Below the pieces are notes generated by a model. The model was not told the DNA's origin. It did not search any database and was given only the letters and a program-made list of their open reading frames with translations. A stretch of DNA of 64,000 nucleotides. Source: Motacilla alba alba (taxonomy: Eukaryota > Chordata > Aves > Passeriformes > Motacillidae). The DNA lies in assembly GCF_015832195.1 (NCBI RefSeq), contig NC_052020.1, forward strand, positions 5,214,254 to 5,278,253, given 5' to 3'. Of the stretch, positions 14,768-30,000 are shown piece after piece. Within the stretch, counting starts at the first letter, position 1. Every line of letters begins with the position of its first letter. The position numbers and the translations under genes were made by a program.

Positions 14768-15989
14768 TCCTTCTTGAACAAGGAAAAGGAAAGGAGCATA
14801 TTACCCACCTGAGAGTGAGAGTCTTACCTTTATTCCCTCAACAAATGAAAACAGAGACAAAGGGAGAGCTTGTCCCAGAGTGCTCTGGCAGACTCTGAGG
14901 CAGCAAGGAGAAATTGGATGGATTTCCAATTTCCTGGATCCTTCCCCTGCTCCAGTTAATTCAGAGAAGTGCTGGAATTCACAGCCCTTGCTGAGCCCTC
15001 CAGCAGCAGATTTGCAGCTCCTGCACATGCTGCTGGAAGAAGCTGGGCTCATTATCCTGCTCATGCTGCCATCCCAGTGCAGGCATGTTTAAAATGCTCC
15101 TCTCCCCTGTCCAAAAGTTAAATTCTGGTCTCTTACTCAGTCTCTGAATTCAAAGGCCTTCCCCAGAGCTCCAGTAATTTCACCTGGTGTCAGCAGTGAT
15201 ATCAGCAGCTCAGGAATTTAGGCACATCCATTCAAAAGCTTGAATCTCTTTAAAAACACTTAACTAAATTATTATGTGTTTGTTAAATTTTGCATGCCAA
15301 ATCAAAATAAACCCCTGCCTTAGAAGAGCCATCCAAACTAAGGTGGAATTTCCATGGGGAAAAAAAAATCATGCAAAGCCTTTTAATGAGAATGTGGAAG
15401 GTTAGACAATTTGGATTTAGAAATACTAAAGGAACAAGAACTTTACCTTATGTGTGTATCAACAAGTGAACAAAGACTGATATGTGCTACTAACAATAAT
15501 CTTCAAAGAGAAGGACTAGAATCAAAGAATAAAATGTTTTTCTTCTGGAACTAGCAATTTGAAAAACCAAGGTCAGACAATTTCCTGAAAATAAATGTAT
15601 TCATCTTTTTCTGCTGTTTTCCCCCATTGTTTTTTGATCAGTATTTACTAGAAACTCAACGTGCTCAGGACTCAAGTGTTTGGTCTACAGCTCAGCACTG
15701 GAGAGGCACAGACACAGCATCAGAACACCCTGGGCCAGTGACTTTTTTATGCTTTACAGCCATTTATAAATGGATTTTTAACAACAAACAAACCCACCTC
15801 TTTATTTTGGAAGGCTGAACTAACAGCCTTGTTTTGGGTAAGTTTCCACTACGTGCTCAAACATAAAATGATAGTACAGGTTTATTGGGCAAGTGAATTA
15901 CAACCATTGTAAAAAAATGAACAAATTTTACTGAGTGACTGGTTTTAGATACAGAACATTTCAACTCACATCCCAGTAATCTTCTGGCC

Positions 15990-16085
15990 TTCACAGAGTC
16001 ACAGGATGGTTGAGGCTGGAAGGGACATCTGGAGGTGCTCTGGTCCAGCCTCCTCCAAGCAGGTTCATGTAGAACTGGTTAGCTG
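15990..16085 (-). mobile_element. CR1 LINE 3' fragment, minus orientation
   Basis: TCACAGAGTCACAGGATGGT followed by TGAGGCTGGAAGGGACATCT and CTGGTCCAGCCTCCTCCAAG is the reverse complement of a CR1 3' end. About 95 bp can be recognised. It is the only interspersed repeat I can name in the left 35 kb. Confidence 0.88.
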
Positions 16086-17587
16086 GGGCTGACCATTTTC
16101 CTAAATTCAGGAGAAAACAACAAGAATTGTTTGTGGGATTTGTTACTGTTGGGTTTTTGTTTTTTAATTGTGAATCTCATTGCTTTTAGAAATGTGGGAA
16201 TGATAGAAAGATGCTCTTTATGGTGATTTCTTTGTATCTGCTTGGTACAGCTCTTTGGAAGTACTGGGCAGCCAGCCATATCATCAAAGCTTAAACTTCT
16301 ATCAGTGATCTCTGCTAGAATTCCCTTCAGGATTACATCAGAATTGGGATTCCTTGTTTGCCACCAAATACTCTTTTATATTGGTAGCATAGAAAGAGAA
16401 GTGGGGGGAAAAAAAAAGGATGTAGACAGAGCTGAAGAGATTTTGAACTTGATTGTGTTTTCCAAGTTGTATATTTTAATAACCTGTTACTTTAAAAGCC
16501 TTTGAAATCCAGAGCACACATCCTCATTGGTTAAAGGCTTCAATAAAAAAAAATATTTAAAGAGCAGCATGTTCCTCATTGACTGTAATTTTGTCTCCCA
16601 ACAACAATTATTCAGCAAACATAGGTTAGAACAACTCCTTTACTACCTCCCCAGTATTTCTACAAGAGAATATAAAACTTTCTAAGCCAAGGTGTACAGG
16701 GTCAACTTAATCTTGCAAATAGTCTTTGCAGTGTGCTAGAGATTCTCCAGCATCTTCAGTGCTGGAGTTTAGAAGAGTTAGCAAAGCTAAAAAGCAGGAT
16801 TACAGTTATCAGCCCAGTATTTCAGTTTTAAGAGATGGATTATTGATCAACACAGAGATAAATCTGACCTGAGTAAGCACCACATGAAAGATTTCCAGTC
16901 CAACCAGTAAGAAACCAAAGTGTTAGTTCTGAGAAGGCTTTTTTTGGTAACATTTAATCACACTGACACACGTTTAATCACATTGAATATAAAATATATA
17001 AAAGCTGTATGCAAAAAGTTGATTTTTTAAAAAAATCTGTACAATCCTCTCATCACAGGAAGGGATCAGAATTTATTTTAGCTCCCATGATAAAATGCCA
17101 GCAAACTAGCCATCTCAAATACACTGTTCAGGGCTTGGAAAGGGGAATTTGAAACAAAACTAAACAGAAGGATTCAGATGGGAATGGTATACTCACTTGG
17201 ATCCAAGTCAAAGTAAGCTGTAAGTGATAAATCCTTTGCTTATGTGTATAATTCTTTTATATGGATGCTTCTCTGGTCTCACAACTGCTCACTGTTTTAC
17301 TTGTTCTAGCCTTACCTGTTTATTTTGCCTGTTAAATGGTTTCACCCTTCAAGCTTAGCAGAGCTGTTCACATGCAACATTTTAGCAAAACTGCTTCAGT
17401 GCCTCCTGCTCTGAAGCAAACAGAGCAGTTCAAAAATTCACTCTATGGTTAATAGTATCAGCGACCTGTTTTTCCTTTCCACACTTTCACTTTGGTAGGA
17501 GGAGTACTCTGGTCTCCTGGGACTCAGAGAGGATCACAGCTACACCTCCTGTGGAAACACATGGCTTCTTCCTCTGCTAATTTCCTC

Positions 17588-17612
17588 TAAAATAAAATAA
17601 AAATAAAATAAA
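17588..17612. repeat. Short (AAAAT)n microsatellite
   Basis: About five AAAAT/AAAAAT units at 17588-17612. Confidence 0.85.
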
Positions 17613-20600
17613 AGTTGTTTTCAGGGCAAGTTTGCAATTAATCGACTGAAAGCAACCAGGTGACATGGCCATTGTAACATATTGTAGCAGGTATTTAAGA
17701 TGTATTTTCAAATCAGTTTGACCATGTTCCAAACTCACTGGGAGAGTAAGGTATTGCAAGAGAAAGGATTTCTGTCCTCACAGCAAGGGCTGACTGCAGT
17801 TGTGCCATTTTGAAAATCACTCCACTGATAAATAGCTCTGCCTGTTTTTAACGTTCTGTTTACTTATGTCTTTGTGGAACTGGCCCAGCATCTCCTAAGT
17901 AGATTTAAAGCTATTTTTGTTATTGTTATTTCACAGGCATTTTCTTCCAGGGTACATCTTTTGTTTCCACAGAAACAGCACCAACTTCTTTTGTAGTCCC
18001 TGTGTTTTCTGGGGCCACCGAAGGCAGCTGTTATCTGCCATGCCCTGTTCCTGTGCCTCTGCTGGGGGTACTGGACAGAGCGTGCTGCAGGACAAACATC
18101 TTTCCAAATTAAGCTCCTAATCTCTCTGCCTTAGGTAGTCTTGTTTAGTAAATAAGAACACGAATAACTCAGGGATCAGGTACGGCTGCTTCTGCTGTTC
18201 TCTCTATGGTTTGCAAACACACTCTGAAAGGCCATCTAAACAGTTCACAGTCTGGAGCTGTGCAAGTGCTGAGGAAAACACTCCAACATTTGTGTTTTAA
18301 GAGAATCTGCACCCTTTATTCCCAGCCCAAATACACTGGTAGTGGGTTGGGGGTGTGCACAACTCACTGCACTCCCAAATATCTAATTTAAACCTTGGTC
18401 ACACAGTCCTTTGAATAACACAGACAGAAGCTCATCCTAACCCAGGAAGGTCCTGAATGGATAAAGATCATCTCTGTACAAACAGTTTGGATTTTAAAAG
18501 GTGTTGAAGTCATATTGTGAGTCCCTTCCTGTTTTTTTTTTTTTTTAAGTAAAACACACCTTGTGAGGGTATTTGAGGAACTTTCTGAAAGGATGGGCCA
18601 AATCGTTACACATAATCTAATAAATGCTACTGTGGCTAATTCAGAAGCACATTCAGTCCACCCCAGTGTGACCTCAGGAGCTGTGACAGGAAGAAAAAAA
18701 TACAGCACCCAAAAAACCAGTTTGTGTAATGTACAGCTCTGCAACCTGAAGTCACAAATACTTACCTTTAAATGTTGTTTTCTGGCATTGCCACCAGCAC
18801 CACGTATGAAAATATGGCTCACACTTGGTGTTCTGATTTCTGTGAACTGTTCTTACACCTGGGAGTATTCCTCTTGGCTTCTAGATAAAGCCAAATCGTA
18901 AGAAGAAGTCCCTTTAAGATAAAACCATCACTCTGAATGTAGCACTGCTATTCCAGCTTTATGGCCCAGGATAAGCTACATTCTCCAAGACAGGATTTGC
19001 CATTTGTAGATCAACCACTAAAGAGAAAAATAACCTTTCTGGTAATAATTCATCACTTCTCTAACTTAGGTAGACTGTACCTTTCTTTTACGTCTCATTT
19101 TTAATCTAAACAAATTCACAGGGAGGAACTGAAAATTTTACTTCTTTGCTACTTTTGTTTTTTTTAAAATCTGCAATAAACTAAAGACAGATGTCTCCAA
19201 AAACATGAGGCTGGTGACGAGACATGACAACTTTCATATTTGGAGAAATCTAATGATAAGTAGAGACATCCTTTTTCTGAAAGTGCTCGCAGATTTACAG
19301 CTTTGAAATGTAAAAAAGTGCAGTTGGACTTGGGCTTGCCTGTCTCCCACCCTGCACCCTGACAAATCACCCCTGCCTGCTGGGACTGATGACCCTGAGG
19401 AGCTGCAGGCCCTGGGCTCCCACCCCTGCCAACGCAATGTTCAGCACCCAGTCCTCTCCCAGGCTCAGCTCCACTTTCTGCCCCATCATCTGCACCTCAG
19501 TTACCCCTCTGAAGCAATTTCCTGCCTCTTTCAGGCTCATTTCTCAACTCCCAGGTAACAAATTTGCAACCTGATCACAACTGGGTGAGTTTAGTGCAGG
19601 CTCTTCGAAGGCAGCTGCATAATCTGAGCTGCTCTGCTGCAGCTGTTGTTGAACAAAAGTTATCTCTAAACTGCAGACAAAATCCTTCGATATTTACAAA
19701 AGCTACTATGCAAAATATCAAGATATACTGCATTACACTGTGGTTATTGTTTTCACTGGGACCTTACTGTTTGCTGAGTCCTCACTGTGAGAAAGCCACA
19801 GCTGCATTCTGCATCTGACTGGGAAAGAATTTCAAACTTGATCACAAATTTCCCATTGCCAAGTAGATGTCATCATGAATTTAATGAATAAAAATCGTAT
19901 CTTCTTAGAATTGAAGCTGACTTCGTGACTGGCAACGTCAGGATTTTTTTAATAGGTTTGGGGGAAAAGCTGGCATTGTAGTTGTGCACAATTAATCACT
20001 TTTGCTTGCCCGTTTGGTATCGTATAACCAGAAAAAGTTTCCAGAAATGAAGAGAAAGAGAAAGTTTCCAGGATACAGCATTTGCAAGACTATTAGCCAA
20101 GCTTCTCCAGCGTTGCAAGCAGACTCAGCCAAACCAGGCGAAGTGAAGCTGACAATGGGATCAAAATTAATCTAATCTTTGCTTAGATTGCATTTGCTGT
20201 TACAGATATTGCCCTAAGGAAAAGGGCTGGGGCTCAGCGTGGTGTCCTGCACTCCTCCACCAGCACAGGCCCAATGGGACTCCAGGCTCTAGAATGGATT
20301 TTTTTGGAACTACCCAAGGTCACTGGGTTTGGAAAGACTCTTGAACCGTAAGTGATGGTCAGGGACCACCAAGTGGGCTGTGGAAACCTTAGAAGAAGAA
20401 AACACTGACATGAACCCGAGCCTCTCTTGTGGATTCTTCCTTTCAGTGATAAAACAAGTGAACAGGGATCCAAATTAGAAATACATTACCTAAGTTTATT
20501 AGAAGATTAATCGTACAGTAAATGACAGAGAATCTTGGATGAATTTCACTGCAACAATTATAGCATTCAGCAGAGGAAATAAAAACATAATGCAGTTATG

Positions 20601-20759
20601 AAACACTAAGTTAGAATCACCCAACCACCAGCTGAATAAAATACTCATTTTTTAAATTCTTGAAAACAGAAACCCTGAAAAAGAAGTGTACATGCTCTAA
20701 GCAGTGAAGCCTATCTAGAACTAAACTCTCAACATTTAAAAGAAAAGGAATTAAGCAAT

Positions 20760-21050
20760 TTTAATGAAATATACATATAATATGTACATTAATATATATA
20801 TAATATATATTATGCATATATCCCTATAAAATAAGATACATATATTATAAGAGCATGATGTCGTGTAACAGACAAAAAAATTTCTCAGCCAAGAAAAGAA
20901 GGTGGAATTATAACCATTTACAGGCTGGGGAAAAAAGCTACAGAACACTGTCAACTGATTTTTTCAAAAAGGTTAAGACATAAATATATATATATACATA
21001 TATATGTATCTATATGTAGATATAAAGCTATTATAAACCTATATATACTA
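20760..21050. repeat. Two AT/ATGT dinucleotide-rich clusters
   Basis: TATATA-rich blocks lie at about 20765-20850 and 20979-21050, separated by unique sequence, with ACATATATATGT-like palindromic strings. Confidence 0.85.
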
Positions 21051-24000
21051 CACACATCCTTATCAGCAGGATATTGCAGAGGTATTTCAACTATCTCCAC
21101 ATCAAATCAAGCTTGATAAAACAATGATTTATCACATGATATCTGCACTCTGCTTGGAGAGACCAAATGCTGGACTCCACCTATGATCTTTAATGTTATA
21201 CCTTCTTCAAAACCTTCTGCCGTTCAGGACACTTGAAAATATTTGTATGGTTCCTCTCACATCATTTATCTGAGAGCATTTCAACATCTAAACTGCAGAA
21301 AGGTAGCTCCAGCATGTGGCTTGACCCAAAACCTCAAGAGTGTAAAATAAACAAACCTCGAGCAGAGAGAGAGAAGGTATGCATGAGAGGAAGGCAAGTT
21401 TTCCAAAGGAACTCATTGCCATTTCAGTATGATATATCATCAATGTCAAACTGACACCTCTGTAAATAAGCTCTTCAAAATGCATCAGAGACACATAAAC
21501 AAGTAATGAGCTCTCTTTCTGGAACTCTTATTGTTCAGCCCAAAGTCAACACAGAACAACTAACTTGTATGCTTGAAGTGAAAGAATGAGGAGCTCCAGG
21601 CTGCACCAGCTCCCTCCTTCCTCTTCATTTCAAAATTTTGTCCACAAAGCAGTAATCTGTAGTGGTCAGCTGGGAAAGGCCACCCCCATGGCCGGGGCTG
21701 GACAGCCCCAGTAGAGGAGCACCTTGCTGATGGGTCACCTCTGCATTCATGCTCAGGGGCAGTTCTTCAAGGCACTAGACAATGCTTAGCCTTATCTTTA
21801 ACCTCTCAAACATTAGAGCACAAATTGTGATGTCCTCTCCCTTGATTCCCCCACCAGGGCCCCCAGTTTGCTGACACCATTTGTGCTTGGGCACGATCTC
21901 ATCCAATATTGAATTTGCTGGGAATGTCCTGATGAAGGCAGGGAGGATGAATCTGACTCCATGTTTTCAGAAGGCCAATTTATTACTGTATGAGACTATA
22001 TTATATCAAAGAATACTAAACCATACTAACAAATACAGAAAGGATGCTTACAGAAGGCTAAAAAGATAGGAATGAAAACTCGTGACTCTTTCCAGAGTCT
22101 CAACACAGCTTGGCCCTGACTGGCCAAAGAGTCAAAACAACTCACAGCAGAATCCAATGAAACAATCACCTGTGGGTAAACAATCTCCAAACACATTCCA
22201 CATGTGAACACAACACAGGAGAAGCAAATGAGATAAGAATTGTTTTCCTTTTCTCTGAGGCTTTTTAGCTTCCCAGGAGAAAAATCCTAGGTGAAGGGAT
22301 TTTTCAGACAATGTGAATGCCACAGTCCAAGACCTCTCTCCAGCTTGACCCAAACCCAAGCCTAGGTTAAGGCACCAGAGGTGCACATATCTCCTTTGAC
22401 CTAAGGCTTCCAGGCCCTGGCTCACTACTGTTTCCTGGCTGTAGAACTCCTGCTGCTCAGAAAGGAAGGAGGAAGATGGTTTCTCTGCTGGTCATGACAC
22501 AGAACCTCTCTGGAAGTGAAAGGAAAGACTTTCATGCCTCACTGGATGCAAAACTCCTTCACTCTTTCAAGAAAATCTTATTTCTATCTTTTTTTCTCCT
22601 CAGTCTGCTTCTTTAGAGCTGGCCAGTCCTTAACATGGTGCTTTATATGTATGTGTTGTACCAAGGGGCCTGGAGGCAGTAAAAGTAGTACTCAAGCAGT
22701 CAAAATTGTATCCATAAATACATGTGAAGTCAAGCAAGGGCTTTCATCACAAAAAACATCTTCTGTTATCTCAGCAGAGCTGATGAGAGTCAGGTAAGGC
22801 CAGAGAAGAAGATACGGTGACAGCCTCTACGTTTTGTTTATACCAACCCATCAATTCAGGAAAGTATCAAGAAGTTTTACAAACAAATGCAGGCTGGGAT
22901 GTCATATCCAGTCACAACACAATAAAAGAATGATCCTGGTTTGGCTATCACAAAGTATCAGTGCCTTGATTCAGATTCACCAATTGCCATAGAAGTTAAG
23001 GTTTCCTCTTTTTCTGGTAAAAGAACCACTCAGTGGGGCATAGATTCAAGGCAGCCAGAGCCATTACCTGGTTTGAACTCCCACAGAGCACAGACTATTA
23101 AATGACACCAAGGTATCCCTGATTTAGTCTCAAAATTCTGGACATCAAACACAAAATAAGTTTTAGCACACAGCAACCGTCTCCAGCAGATTCCTCTTTT
23201 TGGTTAACAATAGCAAGACACAATAATATAATTTTCTACCCAAGAAAACCTCATGGCAATTGACAAATATTTGAGAAAGTTAAACCATCTCTCCACCATT
23301 TGACAAATATGGAAACTGAAGCTCCAAGGCATGAAAGTCAGGCACAGGGAAATTAATCTGTAACTAAAGCCAAGCAAAATTTATATGCACTAATGAAAGT
23401 CTGCAAAGTGGGGTTTAAATGAGATTTGAGTGCCGAGCAGGCCTCCTGCCTGGGCCTTCACCTTACCCAAGCCACTATAAAGTGAATAAAAAATAAAGAA
23501 TTTCTGAGTCTTATCACCTTTTTGCTTTTACAGAGGAAAGCTACTGCTTGTTTTTATTTACCTTTATCTGCTTTGCACTCCTCTAGAGGAACAGCCAAAG
23601 GTGGCAAAGCTAAGAGTAAATTTTTTCACAGAAGAAATTACTGAAGTTAGAGAAAGAAAATCTTCTGTTCCATAGGAGGCTCCACATGCCTGTCGAACAC
23701 AGCCATATTTCTGGGGTTAAATGATGCAAAGATAAAAAAAAGCTGACTTTGTGAAACAAAGGCAAATAGCAACCCAGATGCTCTCATTCATATTCTGAAG
23801 TTATTGCCATCAGCTCTGCGACCAACACATTTCACAGCTTGTGAATTTCCAGCAATCATAAATTAGGGCAGTAAGAGAGCACCAAGTGCAGTCCTATAAA
23901 CCTTTGCAAGGGTTTGCTTTATTTATATTCCAGTTGGTGACACTACCAATGCTCTAAAGTTTATAAAGTATTGGCATCCAGTAGAATCCAGTTCTCCAAT

Positions 24001-27000
24001 CATTCATTTTGTATTTCTGATGGCCTGGATTATAACTATGTATTTGCACTGCTCCACAGGTTCACATACAAGGTAAGGAGCTATGATTTATCCTTTGTCG
24101 TTCTTCCAAGCAGAACTAGGTCCATCAGGTGCAAAAAAACTGTACAGGCTTCACATAAAACAAGATCATGTCTCCAAGGAAGTGGAATAACCCTTTCTTT
24201 TCAGAGGCTCCCTTTAGCCCTGTTAGCTTTTACGTGTGAGCAAATTTACAGAAATTAAGAAATAATTAAAATCTGAAAGGAAGTTCCTAAGGTCACTGAA
24301 TTTGGTTCTGAAGGCATAATCAGCTATACACAACACTCAAAAGCTAAACTAATATACAGATTCCCTTTTAGAGGAGCTTGTCTTTCTAGGTGAGATGTAC
24401 TGATGAGGCATGGGAGGGAGAACCTTGTAAAGTTGCCCCATAAACATTATTCCCTAACTTTTTGTGTTCTAGGTCCTTTGTGACACCCATGGCTTTCCAG
24501 AATCCAGCACTGACACTCACCAGTTCACTTCATAGAACCTTTTTCCTAGGAAAGGTTATATTCAATGATGTCAAACTGCATTGAAAATATTTGTGACATC
24601 TGTCAAATTAATTTTTAAAAATTCATTAGGGTCAGTGTAACTGCAATAAATACAAAATTAATAGCATGGGGGTTCTTTTAAGGATACATTAAAATAACAT
24701 TCAGGATCTGTCTGAATCTGACAAAATCCAGGGAACTGGCTGCAGCCACAATTCGTCCTTAAATTCTTTGTGCCTACATAGGAAAGGTGCTAAACAATCC
24801 ATATTTTTTATTCACAGTGCTCCATGTGCTGGAGTAGAGCAAGTTGTCTCAGAATTAAACCTGGGATTTGGGCAGTTCAGCTTCATAGCTCTCCTAGGGC
24901 AAGTTACTACTTTGATCCATTTTTATAAATTCTGGAAAACTATATTTTAATCTTCCCACAGGTGTTTGGGGGAAGATTTGATGGTGTAAAATGCTGATTC
25001 TTGTGCACAGAAGGAGATAGAGCAAAATTCTACTGCTCTCTGTGCTGCTGAGACGTGTTGGAACAAGGGTTTAAATATAAATATCACCTTCCTGAGTTTC
25101 CTCCTTTCCCTTCCGGCATTCCCTATTTTCCCCTCGTGACACTGTGTCTCAGAAATATACCTTCTCCTGCTTCAGAGAAAAGGACATGGCAAAACTGGGA
25201 CCTCTGCGCTGCAACAGTTAGGATCACTGCAGAATGACATTCTCCCTTCTGTGTTTTCAGTTCAAAACATAAAAAATATGCAGACAAATCAAATCACATT
25301 GAAAATTAAACTGCATTAAATCTAGGATAGTTTTGAAATTTGTCAAGTCAATTACTTCATCTAAAAAAAGCCCGAAAGCAGAGCTTTAATTTGGAATGGA
25401 TGTGCCAAGTACAGCTCCTAGCTCAGTATTTTTAAAACAATATACCAGAGACTTCAAAGACATATGACTGAATCCTGTATCTTTTAGCTAAATTGAAAAC
25501 AGGCAGCCAGGTAAAATCCTCATTTCCAAATTTACATCTGAGTCTTTTCCCAGTTGGACAGGAGGAGCTGTTCTCACAGTGCTTTTAAGCACATCTTTAA
25601 ATTGCAATTTCGTTCGTTAGATCTGAGTGACAAGAAAGATGAATCATGTCTCAGAATTTATTCAGCATTGCTAATTAAACTCATTCCTGGAGGCCTGGGA
25701 AGCACTAAAGCACTGGAGTGTAACAGTGAAAATTAGTGATTTGAATAGAAGAATCATGAACTTTGGAAAAGAAAACATTACCCATCGGTGGAGCTCACAA
25801 AATAGCCCCTTACAGAAACCAAATAAGATTAATGAAGGTGAAGTCAAGAAAAACAACAGCTTTTAAAAGTCCTCATGTCTTATTTTCTAAAGAACACATA
25901 AAATAGAGTCATTAAAAACCCTTAACATGCACATTTAACACAAAAATAGGGAAGCAAGTTTTTATAAGCCTCACCTTACTCCATTGCGCAGGAAAAAAAA
26001 ATTCTTTTCAAGAAAAATTATTAAAAAACAATTCAAAAGAAAATAACCTTTAAGTATTTCCAAGTATTTGGGTCCATATCCCGACCTTTCAAATTTTGTC
26101 ATACTTCAGATAAAACTGGTATCGTAGGTGTTTCAGTGCTACCATAAATGTTTATTCTCAGTGAAAGAACTATGCAGGAATATTCCTACTGAATAATCTG
26201 GAGACTTGTACACCCAGTACCCAGTACAGCCCTTGAAGGCTCAGTCTTTCACTTTGCAACTAACAAAACACAGATATGACAATAAAAATATGTCGGGATA
26301 ACAGCTTCTGCATCTGGAAATCCAGGCAAAAAAACAGCAGAGGAAGCCTCAAAATCAGAAGTCATTGGTGAGATGTTGGATTTGAGGCAGGGGTTATTCT
26401 CCTGGTGGCAGGGAGGATTCTGGCAATGGAAGAAGCTAAGCTTGGACCTCAGTGGGCCCAAGGAACCCTGTAAGACTGTGATTACTTAGCACAGTGCCTT
26501 GCTGTGAAGCCTGGTATCACTCCCAAATCATGCCAGAGCACCCATGCAAGTGTAAATCCCGCAGCTGTCAGAGGGAACAGGAATATCACGGGTGAGATTG
26601 GAATTGCACTGCTGTAACTCTAAGATTGGGGTTAGACTTGGCCTTCTGCTGCACCAGAAATGAATAGAGAAATGCATGCACAAAGAACTGCAGAACACAC
26701 ATGCAATAAAACACACATTCCAGGACTTCAAAATTTTCCTGTTAACCCCAGGCTTCTATCTTCTATCATGTTCCTTTTTTTAAAAGGGGGAAAAATAACT
26801 ATGTGATTTTTTTTTTTTTGTAATGAACAGACTTTTTAGGGGACTTCATCCAGTTGGCTGGATTATTCTGTTTTTTATAATGCTATATTGGGTCTTCAGT
26901 GGTCAGAGACCCAGTCCATTTAGCAAGCACTTGTAAGTTCCAAGAGTAAAATGCAGCAACCACAGTTCTCACAACATACCTTCAGAGAAAATGTAACTTT

Positions 27001-30000
27001 GCCAAGAGCATGATCAGTCTGTGGTTGGCCCAGGGTTGTGGCTGGTTGTAGGTGTCACTCTCTTCTACAAACTCATATAGTTTGTGATTGAGCCATGCTG
27101 TGATAAATTCCTCACGCTTCTCACAGGAGTTTCTCAGACCTGGAGTCCTCTGTTACAGCACTGCCAGTGCTGGAACCCAGCTGTTCTGCATGTACAGCAT
27201 TTAGTCTGCCCACTATAGCATTTATGAATCTGCACACTCAGAAGCCTATTACTTAGAGGCAATTCATCTCTAAGAACAAAAGAAAAAGCTCTTTAAAAAA
27301 AAATGTATTCAGCTTACCAAAAGGGCTCAGCCTTAGATGTAAAACCACAGTGATACCTGAAACCACAGCCCAAACCCCATCACCTCCATGACAAGGATAT
27401 TGTAGCAATAAAAGTGCACCAGCTCTTGAAATCCTGCACTGTTTGGTGACCTGCTCCAGAGAGGTTCTGCAGAGATCCATTACCTCTGGAGGTTATGGGC
27501 TGGACCGAGCAGCAAAACACAGAAATGTGATCTCTGTCAGCCTTCACACGACACTTACAAAACTAACACACGCTGCGACATAACTGATGACTCCTGCTCA
27601 AACCCGCCGGCTGACTGAACGCGCACAGCCCACAACTGCTCTTTAAGCAGAGAGTTTTCTTGATGATTTGGAAAGTGGGAGACCAAATGCAGAACTCCAC
27701 CAATACACCAGGCAACTGACAGAAAATCCAGCCAAATGCAAGCAGAAGGAAAAATTGTTTTTTAAAAAGGCTGTTTCTATTAAAGCTCTCTTTGAATGCA
27801 GAGTTCTGAGTTTTTAAGAACATCCCTCTCTGTGTTATTTAATTCAAAGTTACTCATCAGTGCAAATTACCTCTGACCAGGGCTATTCAGAAGAAGGCTC
27901 ACTTTTCAGAATGCCAAGTTAATATCAGGAATATGAGATTTGAAAGGAAAATGTCAATTGGAACTAAACTGAAACGGTCCAGTAGCACTCCTCAACATCT
28001 AGCCTTGCTATGAACAATATCAAGTTCAGGAGCAGCAACAAGTAAGCAAAACTTCCTTGAAGATGATTTTGTGATTGCCTGATTCTATGATCCTCATGGT
28101 TTCCTGAAGATATTTCTCAGGCAAGAAGGACAACAGGATAAAGTGAACTTAATAAAAAAGAAGAATATTATGAAGAGTAGTGCCTCTGCCCAAGTCATGT
28201 AAGCAAGACACAGCTCTTTAAAAAAATGAGATTTACCACAAAAATTGACTCTTCAGAAAATGAAGATAAAAAGATACATTATTTATTTGAAATACACGGC
28301 CCAAGTAATTATATTTATTGTAACTTTTAAAAAAGTTTAATTACAAACCTCGCAGTGCATTTAAATGGTTAAGAAGTTTCTGAACTGCTCTTTTCCCTAA
28401 GAAAAGATGTTCTCAAATTGCAGCTATCCTGAAAAAATAGCTTTCCAGCATTTGAGTACTTTTAAAGAAAGTATTTCCAACCCAGCAGCACATTAGTATG
28501 TCCTTGAGGACAGAGCAGGAGCAATACATATCACGTATCACTGTGCTTTTAGAATTAAAGAGCAAGGGAGAATAACAATGGTAGTGTAGCTCCTGGTGAG
28601 AGGTGGATTCTCCAGCAGCAGAAAGCTGCCCTGGTTTAGGGCACATTCAGGTTCAGAGATCCCTCTGCTCTCTTGTGAGCATTTCACACAATAGTAGCAC
28701 ACTGTGCTTGTGGTGCCTTAGAGAGGGGTATATCCTTCAAAACCTTTGCCTTGAGACAACTTCTGGGGCCTTCAGCACAAAGAAGGGCAGAGCCACGGAG
28801 AAATGACTGGAAGTCTGAAAAGACCTCTACATGAGCAGAGACAGTCATGAAAAGAACCATTGTTGATCAGGGGGTGTTCAGCAGAGGCACATCAAACAGT
28901 GAAACATACAGAGAAGCCAGGCACTCAGTATTTAGTCTGTGTTGTACCTGACTTCTGATGGAACTGAAGTGTAACAGCACATAATTAACTGGTGGAATCC
29001 CTGGCTTTACTAGGGCTGGAAGTGGAATTTAAAACATCGCAAAGACAAGCTTCCCACTCATTTTGGAATGGATGTCTCTCAATGCTCCTCACAGAACATC
29101 TTTCACTCTTTAATAAAATTGTAATTGAAAACACCATAAAAACAGTGTGATTCAATGGGTCAGCTACAGACCTCTTACGATTGCACTTAGGTAATCAATG
29201 ACAGATTATAAAAACATTCAATGTTCTATTAGAGAAGGAAATTATGCTTACATTTCATGGCATGTCAAACAGTGGCTGAGAAGAGACAATGAAGAACCTT
29301 TCCACTCCTCTTCCCCTGCCTTCCCTGGACAAGTTGTTCTGACAGGCTGTTTTGGAGCTCCATCCATCATCCTCCAAGTGATCCCCCAATAGCCAGGATC
29401 AGATGCAGCATACCAAACTACATGACACATCATGACACACTCCTGTGTGACCATCCTAATGCACTTGCAAAACTGCAGGCACTTACAGAACACATTAATA
29501 AAGTTTTCTTTGGAGACTTCCTCTTCAAATTTAAGATTACACGCAGTGTTTACAGTGGAGACGGTCACCAGAATGGAATTTGACTATCTTAGCCATTTGA
29601 AAAAATATTGCTATATCTTGGACTTTTAATAAGGTTTCCACAGATTTTATATGGGTCAAAGGGAGGGAAAGTGCTTCTAAGATACTTTTAAGATAATGCT
29701 TCCATTCCACTTAGAATGGAAACTGCCTTTTTGACACCTAAAGCTGCTGAGCTCTTGATCTGCTTTTCCTCAGGTAGAGAATCCATTAAGTGATGAACAA
29801 CTTCTCCAGCAGGGTTATGAGCTCTTTACATTTTATGCACATGGCCTCAGATTCTTGCAGCTACTTGGAGCATTTTTAATGCATGAATCAGCCACGGGCC
29901 CTTGACTGCAAGAACCACAGAGTTCTGTACTGAGATGTGAAGGCAAAGCACACTGGGCTCTCTTGAGCCAGTTTGTGGATCTGGGGGCATTATTCTGCCA

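Larger units (their letters stand above)
1..15989. other. Intergenic DNA, left part
   Basis: No exon of a known gene recognised on either strand. The longest open frames are about 219 codons (9620-8961, minus) and 203 codons (10835-10224, minus). They lack family resemblance, and overlapping frames of similar length exist on the other strand. Content is unique AT-rich sequence with the microsatellites and the 49-bp repeat listed separately. By synteny this lies between the WT1 5' side and EIF3M. Confidence 0.7.

Noticed and set aside
28030..28100. Possible CR1 3' end (CCTGATTCTATGATCC)
   Set aside because: Only a dozen bases fit and the preceding sequence does not match CR1.
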